From NCBI GenBank assembly GCA_015075225.1, contig JABTUQ010000007.1:1-64000 (forward strand): 64,000 nucleotides of DNA, in the 5' to 3' direction. Positions 10,666 to 21,506 of the stretch are shown here, piece after piece. The position numbers and the translations under genes are program-made. The number at the start of each line of letters is the position of its first letter. The first letter of the stretch is position 1. The notes below the pieces were generated by a model. It was not told the DNA's origin, did not search any database, and saw only the letters and a program-made list of their open reading frames with translations. This DNA is from Burkholderiales bacterium. Its GTDB lineage: Bacteria > Pseudomonadota > Gammaproteobacteria > Burkholderiales > Nitrosomonadaceae.

Positions 10666-12051
10666 CTAACTATGGGTCGCGTAACTTCCGGGGAAAATCA
10701 GCGTTACCGTCAAACCACCACCCGGTGATTCGGAAAAAATGATAGTGGCCGCATGCAGATGGGTAATTTCCTGAACGATGGGTAAACCCAGACCACAGCC
10801 ACCACTGGCCGATCCCGGAATGCGGTAAAACCGCTCAAACACTTTTTCGTGCTCATCAGCCGGAATTCCTGGTCCGTTATCTTCCACTGCCAGAAAAGGG
10901 CGACCGGAACGAATGCCGCTATGCACCGTAATCGTACTGCCGGCAGAGCAATAGCGCAGTGCGTTGTCGATCAGATTTCCCAGGGCTTCACGCAACATCC
11001 AGGCAATTCCTTCAGCGACTGCTGGCTGGATTTCAAAGCCCAGATCAATATCCTTGGTCAGTGCACGATCAATAAATGTTGATGCAGCACTTTCGGCCAG
11101 TTCATGCAGCGCCACTGGTTGAAAAATCTGGTTGGCGGAGGCCGCTGGTTCGGTCTGGGCATAGATCAGCAACTGGGTGACCAGATGAGCAATGCGATCA
11201 ACCGATTCCTCGATACGTGCTAGTCGTTCATCATTGCGGACATATTTGCCTTCGGCAGCCACCAGCTCAATCTGGGTTTGCAAACCGGCGAGCGGAGTGC
11301 GCAACTGGTGTGCAGCATCGGCCAGAAAACGCTGTTGGGCGGCAGCTGCCAAACGCAACGATTCGAACAATTCGTTCAGCCGGTCGAGCATCGGGCGGAT
11401 TTCACGTGGCGCATGCTCAGTGTCGAGTGCGCGCAAATCGCATGGCGAACGGCTGGCAATTTGGTTCTCAATATGCACCAGCGGTGCCAATCCGCGCCGG
11501 ACACCAAAGTAGATCACCAGCAGTGTAGCCGCGATGATGGCCAGATTGGGAATGATGATGGCAACCAGTATCCGGTTGCTGGCCTGATCGCGTTCCCGCA
11601 TGGTTTCTGCAACCGTGATAGTGATTTCATTGCCATCAACCGCAATACGGCGAGTGGTGGCGCGGATTTTCTCGTCCTGATGAAAGTCATCCACAAAGAT
11701 TTGTCGTTCATGAAGCGATCCGGGATAAACCGGCAAATCGGCATCACCAGCCAGTAAATGATGATCAGAACGGCGAACAGCGAAAAAGATTTTATCCATG
11801 GCATCGGAACGCAGCATGGCTTCTGCTTCAGGAGTCAGATGCAAATCAGGATTCAGTCCGACTGTCTGAATATAGGCGGCAATATCCAGCGCCGCATTGG
11901 TTAGGGAATGATCGTAGGCGGTGTTGGCGGTTTCCTGCGCCAAGCGATAATCAAACAGGATGCTGCCCATGAAAACTGCGACCAGCGGTAGCAATATCCA
12001 GAGCAGCAGCCGCTGACGCAAACCCAATGGGCGGGAAAGATTCATTTTCAT
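10666..12051 (-). CDS. Sensor histidine kinase of the efflux operon (TctE/QseC-like)
   Basis: The 461-aa product has two membrane helices (about residues 14-32 and 162-182) bounding a periplasmic sensor domain, then a HAMP-like linker, an H-box (FLADAAHQLRTPLAGL, His248) and an ATPase domain with N (EALGNLIDNALRY), G1 (VEDNGPGIP), F (VFERFYRIPGSASGGC) and G2 (GLGLPIV) boxes. It would autophosphorylate and signal to the regulator encoded just upstream, whose stop overlaps its start by 4 bp (ATGA). It is the last gene of a five-gene minus-strand metal-efflux operon. The input signal is unknown; metal is inferred from the neighbours. Confidence 0.92.
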   Translation of the reverse strand: MKMNLSRPLGLRQRLLLWILLPLVAVFMGSILFDYRLAQETANTAYDHSLTNAALDIAAYIQTVGLNPDLHLTPEAEAMLRSDAMDKIFFAVRRSDHHLLAGDADLPVYPGSLHERQIFVDDFHQDEKIRATTRRIAVDGNEITITVAETMRERDQASNRILVAIIIPNLAIIAATLLVIYFGVRRGLAPLVHIENQIASRSPCDLRALDTEHAPREIRPMLDRLNELFESLRLAAAAQQRFLADAAHQLRTPLAGLQTQIELVAAEGKYVRNDERLARIEESVDRIAHLVTQLLIYAQTEPAASANQIFQPVALHELAESAASTFIDRALTKDIDLGFEIQPAVAEGIAWMLREALGNLIDNALRYCSAGSTITVHSGIRSGRPFLAVEDNGPGIPADEHEKVFERFYRIPGSASGGCGLGLPIVQEITHLHAATIIFSESPGGGLTVTLIFPGSYATHS

Positions 12052-12719
12052 GAACGGCTTTGATCGATACGATAGCCAATACCGCGTACCGTGCGGATCT
12101 CGATGCCACCGGGTGCAATCTTGGCGCGCAGACGTGATACATGGACTTCAATGGCATTGGGGGTGATGTTCTTGTCCCACCCCGTCAGGCTTTGCAACAA
12201 TTTTTCCTTGCTCACCACCTTGGGGGAAGCCAGCAGCAGAGTTTCAAGAATCGTCCATTCTCGCATGGTCAAAACCAGCGGTTCGCCATGCAGGGTGGCC
12301 GTATGGCTGCCGGTATTGAGAATAAGCTGATCATGCCGCAATTCGGTGCTGGCAACCGAATGCGCTCGGCGGATCAGCGCACGGATGCGGGCAATGAGCT
12401 CCGGCAGGCGGAATGGTTTGGTCATGTAATCGTCAGCGCCGACATCCAGCCCGGCAATCGTGTCTTCCATGCTGCCGCGTGCGGTCAGCACCAGTACCGG
12501 CAGGCGCATTTTCCGGGCGCGTAATCGTTGCACCAGCGTTAAGCCATCGGTATCTGGCAAGCCAATGTCCACCACGGCCAGATCAAAATTTTCTCCCTGG
12601 AGATGGCGTTCTGCGCTTTCCGCGTTTTTTGCCACATCCACGGCGTAGCCTGCATTGGCCAGTCCCTGCTTGATGCCGCTCGCCACCAGGGAATCATCTT
12701 CGACAACCAGAATACGCAT
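12048..12719 (-). CDS. OmpR-family response regulator of the efflux operon
   Basis: The 223-aa product has an N-terminal receiver domain with acidic pocket EDD (7-9), phosphorylation site Asp51 in VVDIGLPDTDG, Thr in VLTARGS and Lys in TKPFRLPEL. A C-terminal winged-helix DNA-binding domain follows (LTMREWTILETLL, AIEVHVSRLRAKI, IRTVRGIGYR). The length is typical of OmpR/QseB regulators. It lies 92 bp downstream of the pump gene and overlaps the kinase start by 4 bp, so the operon likely controls itself. Its DNA site was not identified. Confidence 0.94.
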   Translation of the reverse strand: MRILVVEDDSLVASGIKQGLANAGYAVDVAKNAESAERHLQGENFDLAVVDIGLPDTDGLTLVQRLRARKMRLPVLVLTARGSMEDTIAGLDVGADDYMTKPFRLPELIARIRALIRRAHSVASTELRHDQLILNTGSHTATLHGEPLVLTMREWTILETLLLASPKVVSKEKLLQSLTGWDKNITPNAIEVHVSRLRAKIAPGGIEIRTVRGIGYRIDQSRS

Positions 12720-12811
12720 TGCACTCCTCCACTTGGCTTCATGATGATACCCGGCTTATCCCGACAAGCTGCGAAAAAGAGTGCGCCCGTTTTTTCTGAT
12801 GCTTGTGCTTT

Positions 12812-15800
12812 TTACGGGTTTCCCTGGGTTTTCGTATGTTTTGGCCGTGCCAGCCGGTTGAACATTAGCGGCAGTAGTACCAGTGTAAAGAAGGTGGCGG
12901 AGATAATGCCGCCAACGATTACAACAGCAAACGGGCGCTGGGTTTCCGAGCCGATGCCGTGGGAAAGCGCAGCTGGCAGCAATCCGAGTCCAGCCATCAG
13001 GGCCGTCATGAGAATTGGGCGCAGGCGCAGCACGGCACCTTCCCGCACGGCTTCTGCGAATGATTGGCCTTTGTGCAGCAGGCCGACGATTTCCTCAACC
13101 ATGATGACGCCATTCTGTACAGCGATGCCGGAAACGGCGATAAATCCGACGGCTGCCGAGATGGACAGATGCAGACCGGAAAGTGCCAGGCCGGAGAGAC
13201 CGCCAATCAGGGTGAGCGGGGCAATCATCAAAATAATGAAGGCCGAGCGCAGTGATTTGAATGCCCAGAACAGCAGTACGAAGATGCCGAGCAGGCTGGC
13301 GGGGACGATGATCATCAGCCGTTTCATCGCACGCTGCTGGTTTTCAAACTGTCCGCCCCAAGTGATACGGTAGCCGGGTGGCAGGTGAATATGCTCGGCC
13401 ACCTTCTTCTGGGCTTCACTTACAAAACTGCCCTGATCGCGCCCCATCAGATTGGCTTTGACCGAAACGGCACGGCCACCTGCCTCGCGTGCGATGCGGG
13501 AAGCGCCCTGGCGTACATCAATGCGTGCCAGTTCGCCTAGTGTCAGGAAAGCGCCGTTGCTACCGGGAATGGCGATCTGCAAATTGGCAATATCGGTAAT
13601 GGTATGTCGGTAATCCGGTGCCAGCCGGACATTGACATTGAACAGCCGTTCGCCTTCGTAGAATCCGGTGACGGCGCTGCCGCCAAACGCCATCTGGAAC
13701 AGATTGTTGATTTCCGCAATGCTGATGCCGTAACGCGCCAGCTTCTGCCGATCCGGGGTAACGGTGACTTCAGTCTGTCCACCCACTTTGATTGCGGCCA
13801 CATCCACCGCGCCACGGATATGGTTGAGCAGGGAAACGATTTGTTCTGCCTTGTCTTCCAGAATTTCCAGGCTGGGACCAAACACCTTGATGGCAATTTC
13901 ACCCTTGACACCGGACAGGGATTCCTCAACGTTGTCCTGGATAACCTGGGAAAAATTGGTGGGCAGGCCGGGAATGGCCTTGAGCGATTGCGACATGTCC
14001 GCTACCAGCTTTTCCTTGGAACTGAATCTCCAACTGCTGCGTGGGTTGAGATCGGCCAAAATTTCCAGATTGTTGGCGCCCTTGGGGTCAGTGCCATCAT
14101 CCGGCCGCCCAACTTGCGCCACAATGGTTTTGACTTCCGGATAGGTGACCAGTTTGGCCCGCACGGCACGCTCGATTTCTTTGGATTGCTCTAGATGGAT
14201 GGAGGGCGGCAGGGCGATAGTCAGCCAGATATTTCCTTCGTCGAGCTTGGGTAGAAATTCGGTGCCGATGACCGGCAGCAGCATGAGTGCACCTGCCAGC
14301 GAGCCCACCGTGATCCCAGCCATGATGCGGGGGCGTATATCTGCCCAGTCGAGCAGTTTACGGTAGCCCGCTTGCAGCCGTTCCATCCAGGCAAGATGAG
14401 GCTCCGATACAGTGCCGCGTTGCAGAAGATAGGAAAGCAGGGCGGGCACCAGTGTCAGTGTCAGAATAATGGCGCCGATCAGGGCAAAAGAGAGGGTAAA
14501 GGCGACCGGGGAAAAGATTTTGCCTTCCACGCGCTGGAAGGTGAAGATCGGCACGAAGGCCAGAATGATGATTGCTTTGGAAAACAGGATGGGTTTGCTT
14601 AGGCTGATGGCGGTTTGCCGCAGGGCGCTGATGCGCCATTTGGCTGCATCGGGTGGGGATTCCGGTGTGCGTTCGTGCTGTAACAGCATGCGTACCATCA
14701 GTGCTTCCACCAGTACAACGGCGCTGTCGATAATGATGCCGAAATCGACTGCTCCCAGCGAAATCAGATTGGCCGAGACACCGCGTGCATTCATCATGAT
14801 GAAAGTAAACAGGAGTGTCAGCGGAATGATGCTGGCCACGATCAGCGAAGTCCGCCAGTCGCGCAGGAAGACGATCAGCACTGCTACAACCAGTAATGCC
14901 CCCATCAGCAGATTTTCCCCTACAGTGGCGACTGTGTGGCTGACCAGCTGGGTACGCTCATAAATCGGATGGATTTGCACACCGGGCGGCAGCTTGGACT
15001 GGCTGTTAAGTTCATCCACCCGGGTTTTGAGTGTCTGGATGATTTTGCTTGGATCACTACCCTTGATCATGACCACGATACCTTCGACGATAGAGTCGCG
15101 ATTCGAGGTCTTGCCATCCTCGCCGTGCTGAGCAAGGGAAACGATTCCGGAAGGAGTGTGTTCACCTATTGGACGGCGGCGATATCGCTGATAGTGATAG
15201 GCTTGCCATCATGTACCGAGATGACCGTAGCGGCGACATCTTCAACAGTATGGAAGAGCCCGATGGCGCGCAGTACCAGTCCCTCACCTCCGCGCCTGAC
15301 GATGCCACCGCCGGCGTTGGCGTTGTTTTCACTGAGCGCGCGGCTGACCTGATCCAGCGTTAGCCGGTATTTGCGCAAGGCAGTGGGGTCGACACTGACC
15401 TGGATTTCCTTGATGGTGCCGCCAAAACCGATGACATCGGCCACGCCCGGTACACGCCGCAGCTCCGGCCGGATCACCCAATCCTGAATCGCGCGGACTT
15501 CATACAACGGCAAATTCGTTGGTGCATCGACCACATAGCGGTAAATCTCGCCTACAGCCGTTGTCAATGGAGCCAGGGAGGGGGTGATGCCATCCGGCAA
15601 ACTGACGGTTTGCAGTTTTTCCAGTACTTGTGCGCGGGCCAGTCGATCCTCGGTACCATCGGAAAAGATCATCGTGACAACCGATAGCCCGGTGATGGAG
15701 ACCGAGCGCAACTGGGTCAGGTGGGGAACGCCGCTCATTTCCCGCTCGATCGGAATGGTGACGCTGCGTTCGACTTCTTCCGGCGCCTGGCCAATGACTT

Positions 15801-15954
15801 GTGTGATGATCTGTACCTGTACGTCCTGCACATCGGGGAATGCTTCGATCGGCAGTTCGATAAAGGCACGTATGCCGGTCACCAGCAGCGCACCGACCAT
15901 GACCAGAACAAATAGTCGCTGCTTGATCGAAAACGAGATAAGGCGGCTCAGCAT
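12812..15954 (-). pseudogene. CzcA-family heavy-metal RND pump with one frameshift
   Basis: The gene encodes an inner-membrane RND proton/metal antiporter of about 1,045 aa. It begins MLSRLISFSIKQRLFVLVMVG one base after the upstream gene's stop. Near 15165 the frame ends just after TISDIAAVQ; the family sequence continues one base out of phase (GEHTPSGIVSLAQHGEDG, then VVMIKG). The membrane motif AVDFGIIIDSAVVLVEA has the spaced acidic residues of Czc/Cnr-type (Zn, Co, Ni) pumps and differs from Cu/Ag CusA. Apart from this single base the gene looks fully conserved, so it is either a recent pseudogene or a sequence error. Confidence 0.88.
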
Positions 15955-15955
15955 A

Positions 15956-17125
15956 TCAATCCCCTGCAGCCAGTTCGGAAGCGAGCAGCATGGTACCGTC
16001 GGTAACCACTTTTTCTCCGGTAGCCACACCGCCATTGTCTGGCTCAAGCCAGACAGATTCTGCGTCCTGGAAGGCAATGCGGATGCGGCGCTGGATAAAC
16101 TCCCCCGGCCCGGTTTCAACAAACACGGTTGGGTGGACACCACCGGTAATCACCGATTCGGCAGGCAACCGCACGACACTGTCCGCACGTGGATCGATCA
16201 ATCGGGCGCGAGCAAACATGGCGGGCCGCAGACGGCCATCCGGATTATCAATTTCGGCGCGCACCTGTACCCGGCGTACATTTGGATCCAGCATGGGAGC
16301 AATGCGGGTGATCGTGGCGAAAAAAGATTGCCCGGGGAAGGCATCAAAATTGAGCAATAGCGGATTACCACTTTGTACCCGGCTGATCAGCCGTTCGGGG
16401 ACATCCACCTGCACCCACAGATGCGACAGATCGGAAATCACAAACAAGGGAGTTGCAGAATCCGGCCGGACTTCGGTACCGGGGTTAGCTTGACGGTCGG
16501 CCACGGTACCGGCAATCGGTGCATACAACACCAGTTTTTCATCCTGCAGTTTGCCGCCCGGCGCCAGATTCTTGACCCGCAACCGGGCGCGTTCGGCTTC
16601 GGCTGCAGCAATCTGCCAATCTGCACGGGCGCTTTCCACATCGCGCCTTGCAATGGCTTCACCTGCCCATAGCTCTTGCGCCCGTTTGTAGGAAAGCTGT
16701 TTGTAGGTGGAATCAGCTTCTGATTTGTGCAGATCGGCGATGGCAGCACCAAAATCGGGTGAATCAAGTGTCACCAGCGGATCACCTGACTTGACCCGGT
16801 CACCGATTTCAGCGTGCAGTTGCAAGATACGGCCAGCGATAGCCGGACTGATACGGGCGGTGAGATTTTCTGCCAGTGTCAGCTTGGCAGCCAGAGGTTC
16901 ACTGGCCGGTAGCATGGCCGAAACAGCCGGACTGGTTTTGATATAGGCCAGCTGTGGTGCGCCAGGCGGAAAAATCAGTTGATCGCGGTTGGAATGCGAT
17001 TCCGTATTTTCATCCTGGGGCGGAGGGACGGCCTGGCCAAGATACCAATAACCAGTGAAGCTTACTGCGGCAATTGCCAGAAAGGCAACCACTGTCCTGA
17101 GTTTCTTTGATCGTGATCTGTTCAT
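15956..17125 (-). CDS. CzcB-family membrane fusion protein
   Basis: The 389-aa product is the periplasmic adaptor of a tripartite metal pump. It has an N-terminal membrane anchor (about residues 10-28), a biotinyl-lipoyl half-motif (ISPAIAGRILQLHAEIGDRV), an alpha-helical hairpin region (about 130-190), the second lipoyl half (LYAPIAGTVADRQANPG) and beta-barrel and membrane-proximal domains. It links the RND pump, one base downstream, to the outer-membrane channel, whose stop overlaps its start by 4 bp. No His-rich metal-binding N-terminus like that of some CzcB proteins is present. Confidence 0.92.
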   Translation of the reverse strand: MNRSRSKKLRTVVAFLAIAAVSFTGYWYLGQAVPPPQDENTESHSNRDQLIFPPGAPQLAYIKTSPAVSAMLPASEPLAAKLTLAENLTARISPAIAGRILQLHAEIGDRVKSGDPLVTLDSPDFGAAIADLHKSEADSTYKQLSYKRAQELWAGEAIARRDVESARADWQIAAAEAERARLRVKNLAPGGKLQDEKLVLYAPIAGTVADRQANPGTEVRPDSATPLFVISDLSHLWVQVDVPERLISRVQSGNPLLLNFDAFPGQSFFATITRIAPMLDPNVRRVQVRAEIDNPDGRLRPAMFARARLIDPRADSVVRLPAESVITGGVHPTVFVETGPGEFIQRRIRIAFQDAESVWLEPDNGGVATGEKVVTDGTMLLASELAAGD

Positions 17126-18405
17126 AAAGTTGGTTCCTGTTCCTTGGATGGGGCGATTTCCAGTGCGGCGTCAAGCGCAGCGCGTGCTTTTGCCAGATCA
17201 CTGCGAGCTTGCAGCGTATCCAGCTCGGCTGCGCGCAGGATGCGCTGAGCATCCAGAAATTCCAGTGCACTGATCGCTCCCTTGCTGAAAGCGAGTTCTG
17301 CTGCGCTGGCGGTACGGCGAGCGGCTGGTAGTGCCTGTTCCTGCAAGGCTTGCCAGCGGTCGCTGGTGCGTTGCAATTCATCGGCAAGCTGGTTGATTTC
17401 GGCACGAATACGAGCGCGCACTGCTTCCAGTTGATCTTCGGCCAGTGCCAGTTCGGCGTGGGCGCGTCGTATGTCGCCTTCGAAATAATTGCCGATAAAC
17501 AGCGGTATGGAAATGCCCATACCGACAGAATTGCGGGGCTGCATCACGTCTTCCGGCTGGCGTTCGAACTGGAGGCTGACGGTGACATCGCGTGTGCGTT
17601 TGGCTTGCATCAGCTCAAGATTGTGCCGGGTGGCTTCCACTCTGGCAGATGCGGATTGTGTATCCGGGCGCTGATCAATGGCGGTATGGATGGTGTCTGT
17701 GTCGGGCTGGGTGATCATGATCGCAGGCCAGTCGCCCCGGGTTGCCATTTGCAGGGCGTGATCCTCATCAGCCAGTAAAATTGCCAGGACAGTGCGCGCG
17801 CGGGCAAGTGCGCTTTCAGTGGTGCGCATCCCCGCCTGGGCACGGGCCGCATCGGCCTCGAAACGGCCGAGATCGGCTCCGGACAAATCTCCTGCGCGAT
17901 AACGGCGGCGGGCCAGTTCCAGAATACGTTCGGACTGGCTGGCAATGATGCTGCTCAACTCGACGTGATGTTCGGCTTGTTTGAGTTCGAACCAGGCGCT
18001 GCGTACGTTGAGGCGGATATGCCGTTGCGTATCGTCAAAATCCAGCCGGGTGGCGGTGAGTTCGCTGTCAGCCATGGCCATGCGCAGTTCGCGTTTGTTT
18101 CCCCGCTCAAAGGTTTTATCAAGGCGAATTACATCTTCCGCTGGTGTCGATCTGAACAGCGTGGTTGGTCTGGATTTGGGGTTGAAGTGACTGGTGGTAA
18201 GAAACAGTGTGGGGTTGGGAGAGGCTGCGGCGCTGAGAGTATCGGCCGCTGCGGCTTCGATGTTGCGCTGGGCAAAGCGGATGTCGCGATTGCGGGTCAG
18301 CGCCAGGCGTTCGGCTTCTTCCAGATTGAGAGCAATGTCGCTAGCCAAGCCGCTGCCCGGCAGTAGGATCCATAAAGCAAGAATGAATAAAGTTGAGCAG
18401 CGCAT
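17122..18405 (-). CDS. CzcC-family outer-membrane efflux channel (TolC superfamily)
   Basis: The 427-aa product has a signal peptide (MRCSTLFILALWILLPGSGLAS) and two repeats of the outer-membrane efflux protein fold: LNLEEAERLALTRNRDIRFA near the N-terminus and a second at about 210-400 with long amphipathic helices. It would form the trimeric outer-membrane exit duct of the metal pump. It is the first gene of the minus-strand operon; any promoter should lie between 18406 and 18548, where I see no clear operator. Confidence 0.9.
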   Translation of the reverse strand: MRCSTLFILALWILLPGSGLASDIALNLEEAERLALTRNRDIRFAQRNIEAAAADTLSAAASPNPTLFLTTSHFNPKSRPTTLFRSTPAEDVIRLDKTFERGNKRELRMAMADSELTATRLDFDDTQRHIRLNVRSAWFELKQAEHHVELSSIIASQSERILELARRRYRAGDLSGADLGRFEADAARAQAGMRTTESALARARTVLAILLADEDHALQMATRGDWPAIMITQPDTDTIHTAIDQRPDTQSASARVEATRHNLELMQAKRTRDVTVSLQFERQPEDVMQPRNSVGMGISIPLFIGNYFEGDIRRAHAELALAEDQLEAVRARIRAEINQLADELQRTSDRWQALQEQALPAARRTASAAELAFSKGAISALEFLDAQRILRAAELDTLQARSDLAKARAALDAALEIAPSKEQEPTL

Positions 18406-18548
18406 GATAATCGTTCTCCATGGGGAGTGAATATAGGCTGCTTCAACTTGCGATTACCTGACGAAAACAGGTTGCAGGCGGGCTGATCATCTGGATGGAT
18501 GGTGCTCGCAGCGAAGCGGGAAAACACTGGAGCCGGGCAAGCGTTGTT

Positions 18549-19460
18549 TCAGCTTGATGTCAGTTTTAGTTTGCCTGTCTGGTGTGGATTCAGGCTGGCA
18601 TCTTCCAGGCTGTCTCCATCATCGATCGGGAGAGCGGGCGTTGACAGCAAGGCTTGTACAAAAGGAGGTAGATTCAGCATGGCGTGGTGGGTACCGCCGC
18701 TATAGAGTTTCAGGCCGGTTAGGCTGTTTTGTGTCAGGCGCGCATCCACCTCGGCAGCAGTGAGTTGCAGTGGATCGGCTGTATCGGACGCCATTGCCAT
18801 TGCCCACAGGGTGCCGTACAGCGGTACGTATTGCAGATAGGGCCGTACAATGCCAAACACATCACGCAATGAAGCCAGCAGGCGTGCCATGATTGGGCCA
18901 CGATAAATTGGCGTCTGGATATGCAGCGATAAAACTCCGCCCGGTTTGAGTGCGCGCTGGCAGGCACGGTAAAAATCGCGTGTGTACAGGGCTACCGAAG
19001 GACCAAAAGGATCAGTCAGGTCCAGCACAATCTGATCAAACCGGTTTGTGCAATTCTCAGTGAAGGCACGTCCATCACCCAGGTGTACTTGCAGCCGTGG
19101 ATTATCGAATGCTCCTCGGTGAATTCCGGGCAGCCATTGGCGCGCCATTTCGATGACATCACCATCCAGTTCGGCCAGTACAACGCTTTCCATGTTGGGG
19201 TAGCGCAGTAAATTATAGGCTGCGCCTCCGTCACCGCCACCCACGATCAGTGCCTGACGCGGATTGCCATGGGTAATAGCGGGTAGATGGATCATGGGTT
19301 CGTGATAAAAAAATTCGTCCTTTTCCGAAGTCATGAAACAGCCATCAATGCGCATTGCCCGACCAACAGCGGTGTCTGCACGATTTCAATATGCTGCATG
19401 GGAGAGCGGCGTTCGGCCAGTAATGCTGTGGTTCTTAGATAAAACCAAAATCAGGCGAGG
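18549..19460 (-). pseudogene. speE: Spermidine synthase-like gene with two frameshifts
   Basis: The main frame (from 19355) reads MRIDGCFMTSEKDEFFYHE, then the methyltransferase-fold glycine motif IVGGGDGGAAYNLLRY and the acidic LAELDGDVIEMAR, and DLTDPFGPSVALYTRDFY, typical of SpeE (transfers aminopropyl from decarboxylated SAM to putrescine). Family sequence continues upstream in other frames: RTTALLAERRSP and MQHIEIVQTPL join to MRIDG through a missing G in a G-run near 19365, and SPDFGF joins to YLRTTALL through a missing T near 19440. I found no good start codon. The neighbouring speD is broken too. Confidence 0.8.
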
Positions 19461-19516
19461 TCTAACTGCAAAATTCTCTGTCGTATCGAAGGGCGAGGAG
19501 GGGTGTCCGGTTGGGT

Positions 19517-19870
19517 TCATGCGCGCACAACACGGTGCAAGTGTGGATCAGCCGGCCGGAATGCCTGCATGAGCGTTTCAAACAGATATTCGGCCCTGGC
19601 AGAGTTATCCCGGCTGTAGCTGCACACATATACATCCAGAGTGACATAGTTATCCTCCGGCCAGGTGTGCAGGGCGAGGTGTGATTCGGCCAGCATGATG
19701 GTGCCGGTCACAACTTTGTCTTTACCAAAACTATGGAACAGGCTGCCAACGGCAGTCAGGTGGAATCAGCTACCGCCTTTGCAAAATGCTTCAAGGGCGG
19801 TGGCATCGGTCACAAAATGGGTGCCACCACGACAACCGAACAGATCGCCAATCAGGTGCAACCCCGGCAT
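19517..19870 (-). pseudogene. speD: S-adenosylmethionine decarboxylase-like gene with in-frame stop
   Basis: The frame begins MPGLHLIGDLFGCRGGTHF and ends HLHRVVRA. It contains LAESHLALHTWPE, where the Ser of ESH is the self-cleavage site that forms the pyruvoyl cofactor, and VTLDVYVCSYSRDN. SpeD makes decarboxylated SAM for spermidine synthesis. Between them the frame reads ALEAFCKGGS, then TGA, then FHLTAVGSLFHSFG. A one-base insertion and a one-base deletion around 19765-19785 would explain the stop, since the alternative frame reads AVADST there. Its neighbour speE, transcribed in the same direction, has the same kind of lesion. Confidence 0.78.
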
Positions 19871-20238
19871 GGCGCGCATCACCAGCTGCTTGCCGGAAGA
19901 TGATGCGGCGGTGTTGATTACAGTAACGGGGAATTGGTGAAAGGTAGAACACGCATGACGCATCTCCAGAAAAGATGGCAAACACAGGACATACCGCCCA
20001 AACAATCAGGCCAAGGGCAGCTACATCGAAAGCTGCCAGCCCGACCAAGAAAAAAACGGAAAAATACCAGGCTGATACGACTTATTTATTCCAATATCGT
20101 AGCAAGTACGCAAAAAAAGAGAGTGCTTAAAAAGAGACCGTCTGGAAAACACTGAATTTTAATGCTAATTTGTTATGGTGGCAAATGAATGAGCTGTTTC
20201 ACAGTCAAAGTGAGCAATCAGCACCGTGGATGCTGGCG

Positions 20239-21420
20239 TTAGATCTGGTCGGCGGCAAGGCGGTTACCCGGGAGAGCAACTGCGGTGGCTACTGAATGAC
20301 CATATTTCCACCCGCCTTCCCATAGCAGTGTGGGGTGGGTATCAGGGCCAAGTGATCGGGTATTGATGGCATAGACGGCGGAAGGGGAGGGAATGCGTGA
20401 CGATACCAACAGATTTAGTGCTGTGAGATCTACCCGGCGCTGGCCCGCAATGAGAATGCGTTCGCCATCAAGCCTGAGATTGTCGGGCCGTATGGGGAGC
20501 TCTGCCGATGCGTATTCGCCGATTTTGCCACTGGTTTTCGAGGCAAAGCGGAGTCTCCGTTCCCAGTAACTGGCTATGATCAGGTCGCAATCCTTACACG
20601 GTTGGATGATGCCATTGGCGTTTCTAAAATCCTGAGCTGCGGGCGGCTGGAGCTGTTCATTCCTGATTTGTACCAAAGCGGGCCAGGGAGTGGGTCTGAA
20701 TGGCAACAGGCCATATTCATCAAACCGGGTGACGAAGAGATGAAAGCCATCACTCTCGTCACTGTGGATGGCCTGAAGGCTGTTGGCTGTGGCAAGCCGG
20801 GCTCCGGTTTGTGCGGCGTTGGCTGGTGTCGCCAGTCTTGCTTCGGTAATTTCACCGCCAGTAATGCGTAGCTGCCAGATTCGCACCAGTTTTGGTCTGG
20901 CAATATCAATAACGAACAGGGTAGCTTCCCCGGGGGCATTGCCAGGCACCAGTGACATTCCCAAAGGTTCGAAGTGATCTTCACTGGCGGTGTTTCCAGG
21001 ACGCCATGCATGGTGCGTGACGCTGGTTGTGTTGTTCCAGGAAATATCGGCACGACCCAGGCGCCACTGTCCGGCTTTGCAGAGTGGGTCGCTGCCATCG
21101 TTGCATTGTTCGCGGATGAAAAGCCGGGTGATGTCGCCGGTTTGGTCCAATGGCAGTACGACCATGTCTTCACTGCCGCCCCCACGGGTTTCGATCACCA
21201 TTACCGGATCGCGGCCGCAGAGTGCATTGCCTTCCACTTCACAACCAGCCAGCAACAAGCTGGTTGATACAGCGAAAACCAGCTGATGGATATTTTGGGT
21301 AAATGTGTTACCGGAGCGCTTGGGCTGCAAGACGGATGGAAAGTAATGAACGAGCGAAAGCCGTGATTTTATCTTTCGATAAAACTGGCATAGCCATATT
21401 CGGGGTTGCCAATACGACAT
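20239..21420 (-). CDS. Predicted lipoprotein, possible beta-propeller
   Basis: The product has a lipobox (STSLLLAGC, Cys60 if the first ATG is used), so it should be lipid-anchored in the envelope. The body has repeated strand-like segments with short motifs such as GMSLVPGNAPGEATLFVIDI, HLFVTRFDEYG and PDNLRLDGERILIAGQ, resembling SMP-30/arylesterase-type beta-propellers; I do not assign an activity. The ATG at 21420 leaves a 59-residue leader, too long for a lipoprotein signal; a TTG at about 21330 would give a normal one. The frame is also open through the tRNA-Leu gene upstream, which is not coding. Confidence 0.65.
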   Translation of the reverse strand: MSYWQPRIWLCQFYRKIKSRLSLVHYFPSVLQPKRSGNTFTQNIHQLVFAVSTSLLLAGCEVEGNALCGRDPVMVIETRGGGSEDMVVLPLDQTGDITRLFIREQCNDGSDPLCKAGQWRLGRADISWNNTTSVTHHAWRPGNTASEDHFEPLGMSLVPGNAPGEATLFVIDIARPKLVRIWQLRITGGEITEARLATPANAAQTGARLATANSLQAIHSDESDGFHLFVTRFDEYGLLPFRPTPWPALVQIRNEQLQPPAAQDFRNANGIIQPCKDCDLIIASYWERRLRFASKTSGKIGEYASAELPIRPDNLRLDGERILIAGQRRVDLTALNLLVSSRIPSPSAVYAINTRSLGPDTHPTLLWEGGWKYGHSVATAVALPGNRLAADQI

Positions 21421-21506
21421 AAAACAGCGTATAACAAAAAACGCTGGATTTGATATAGTTCTGGGAAGAGGTATCAGGAAAGCTATTTGGTCGTTAAAGA
21501 CCTGTT

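Noticed and set aside
10221..10742. 173-aa plus-strand frame
   Set aside because: It has odd composition and no start signal, crosses a strong terminator and overlaps the end of the kinase gene.
11192..16493. Long plus-strand frames across the efflux operon
   Set aside because: They are by-products of GC-rich codon use in the minus-strand genes; the minus-strand proteins have full domain sets.
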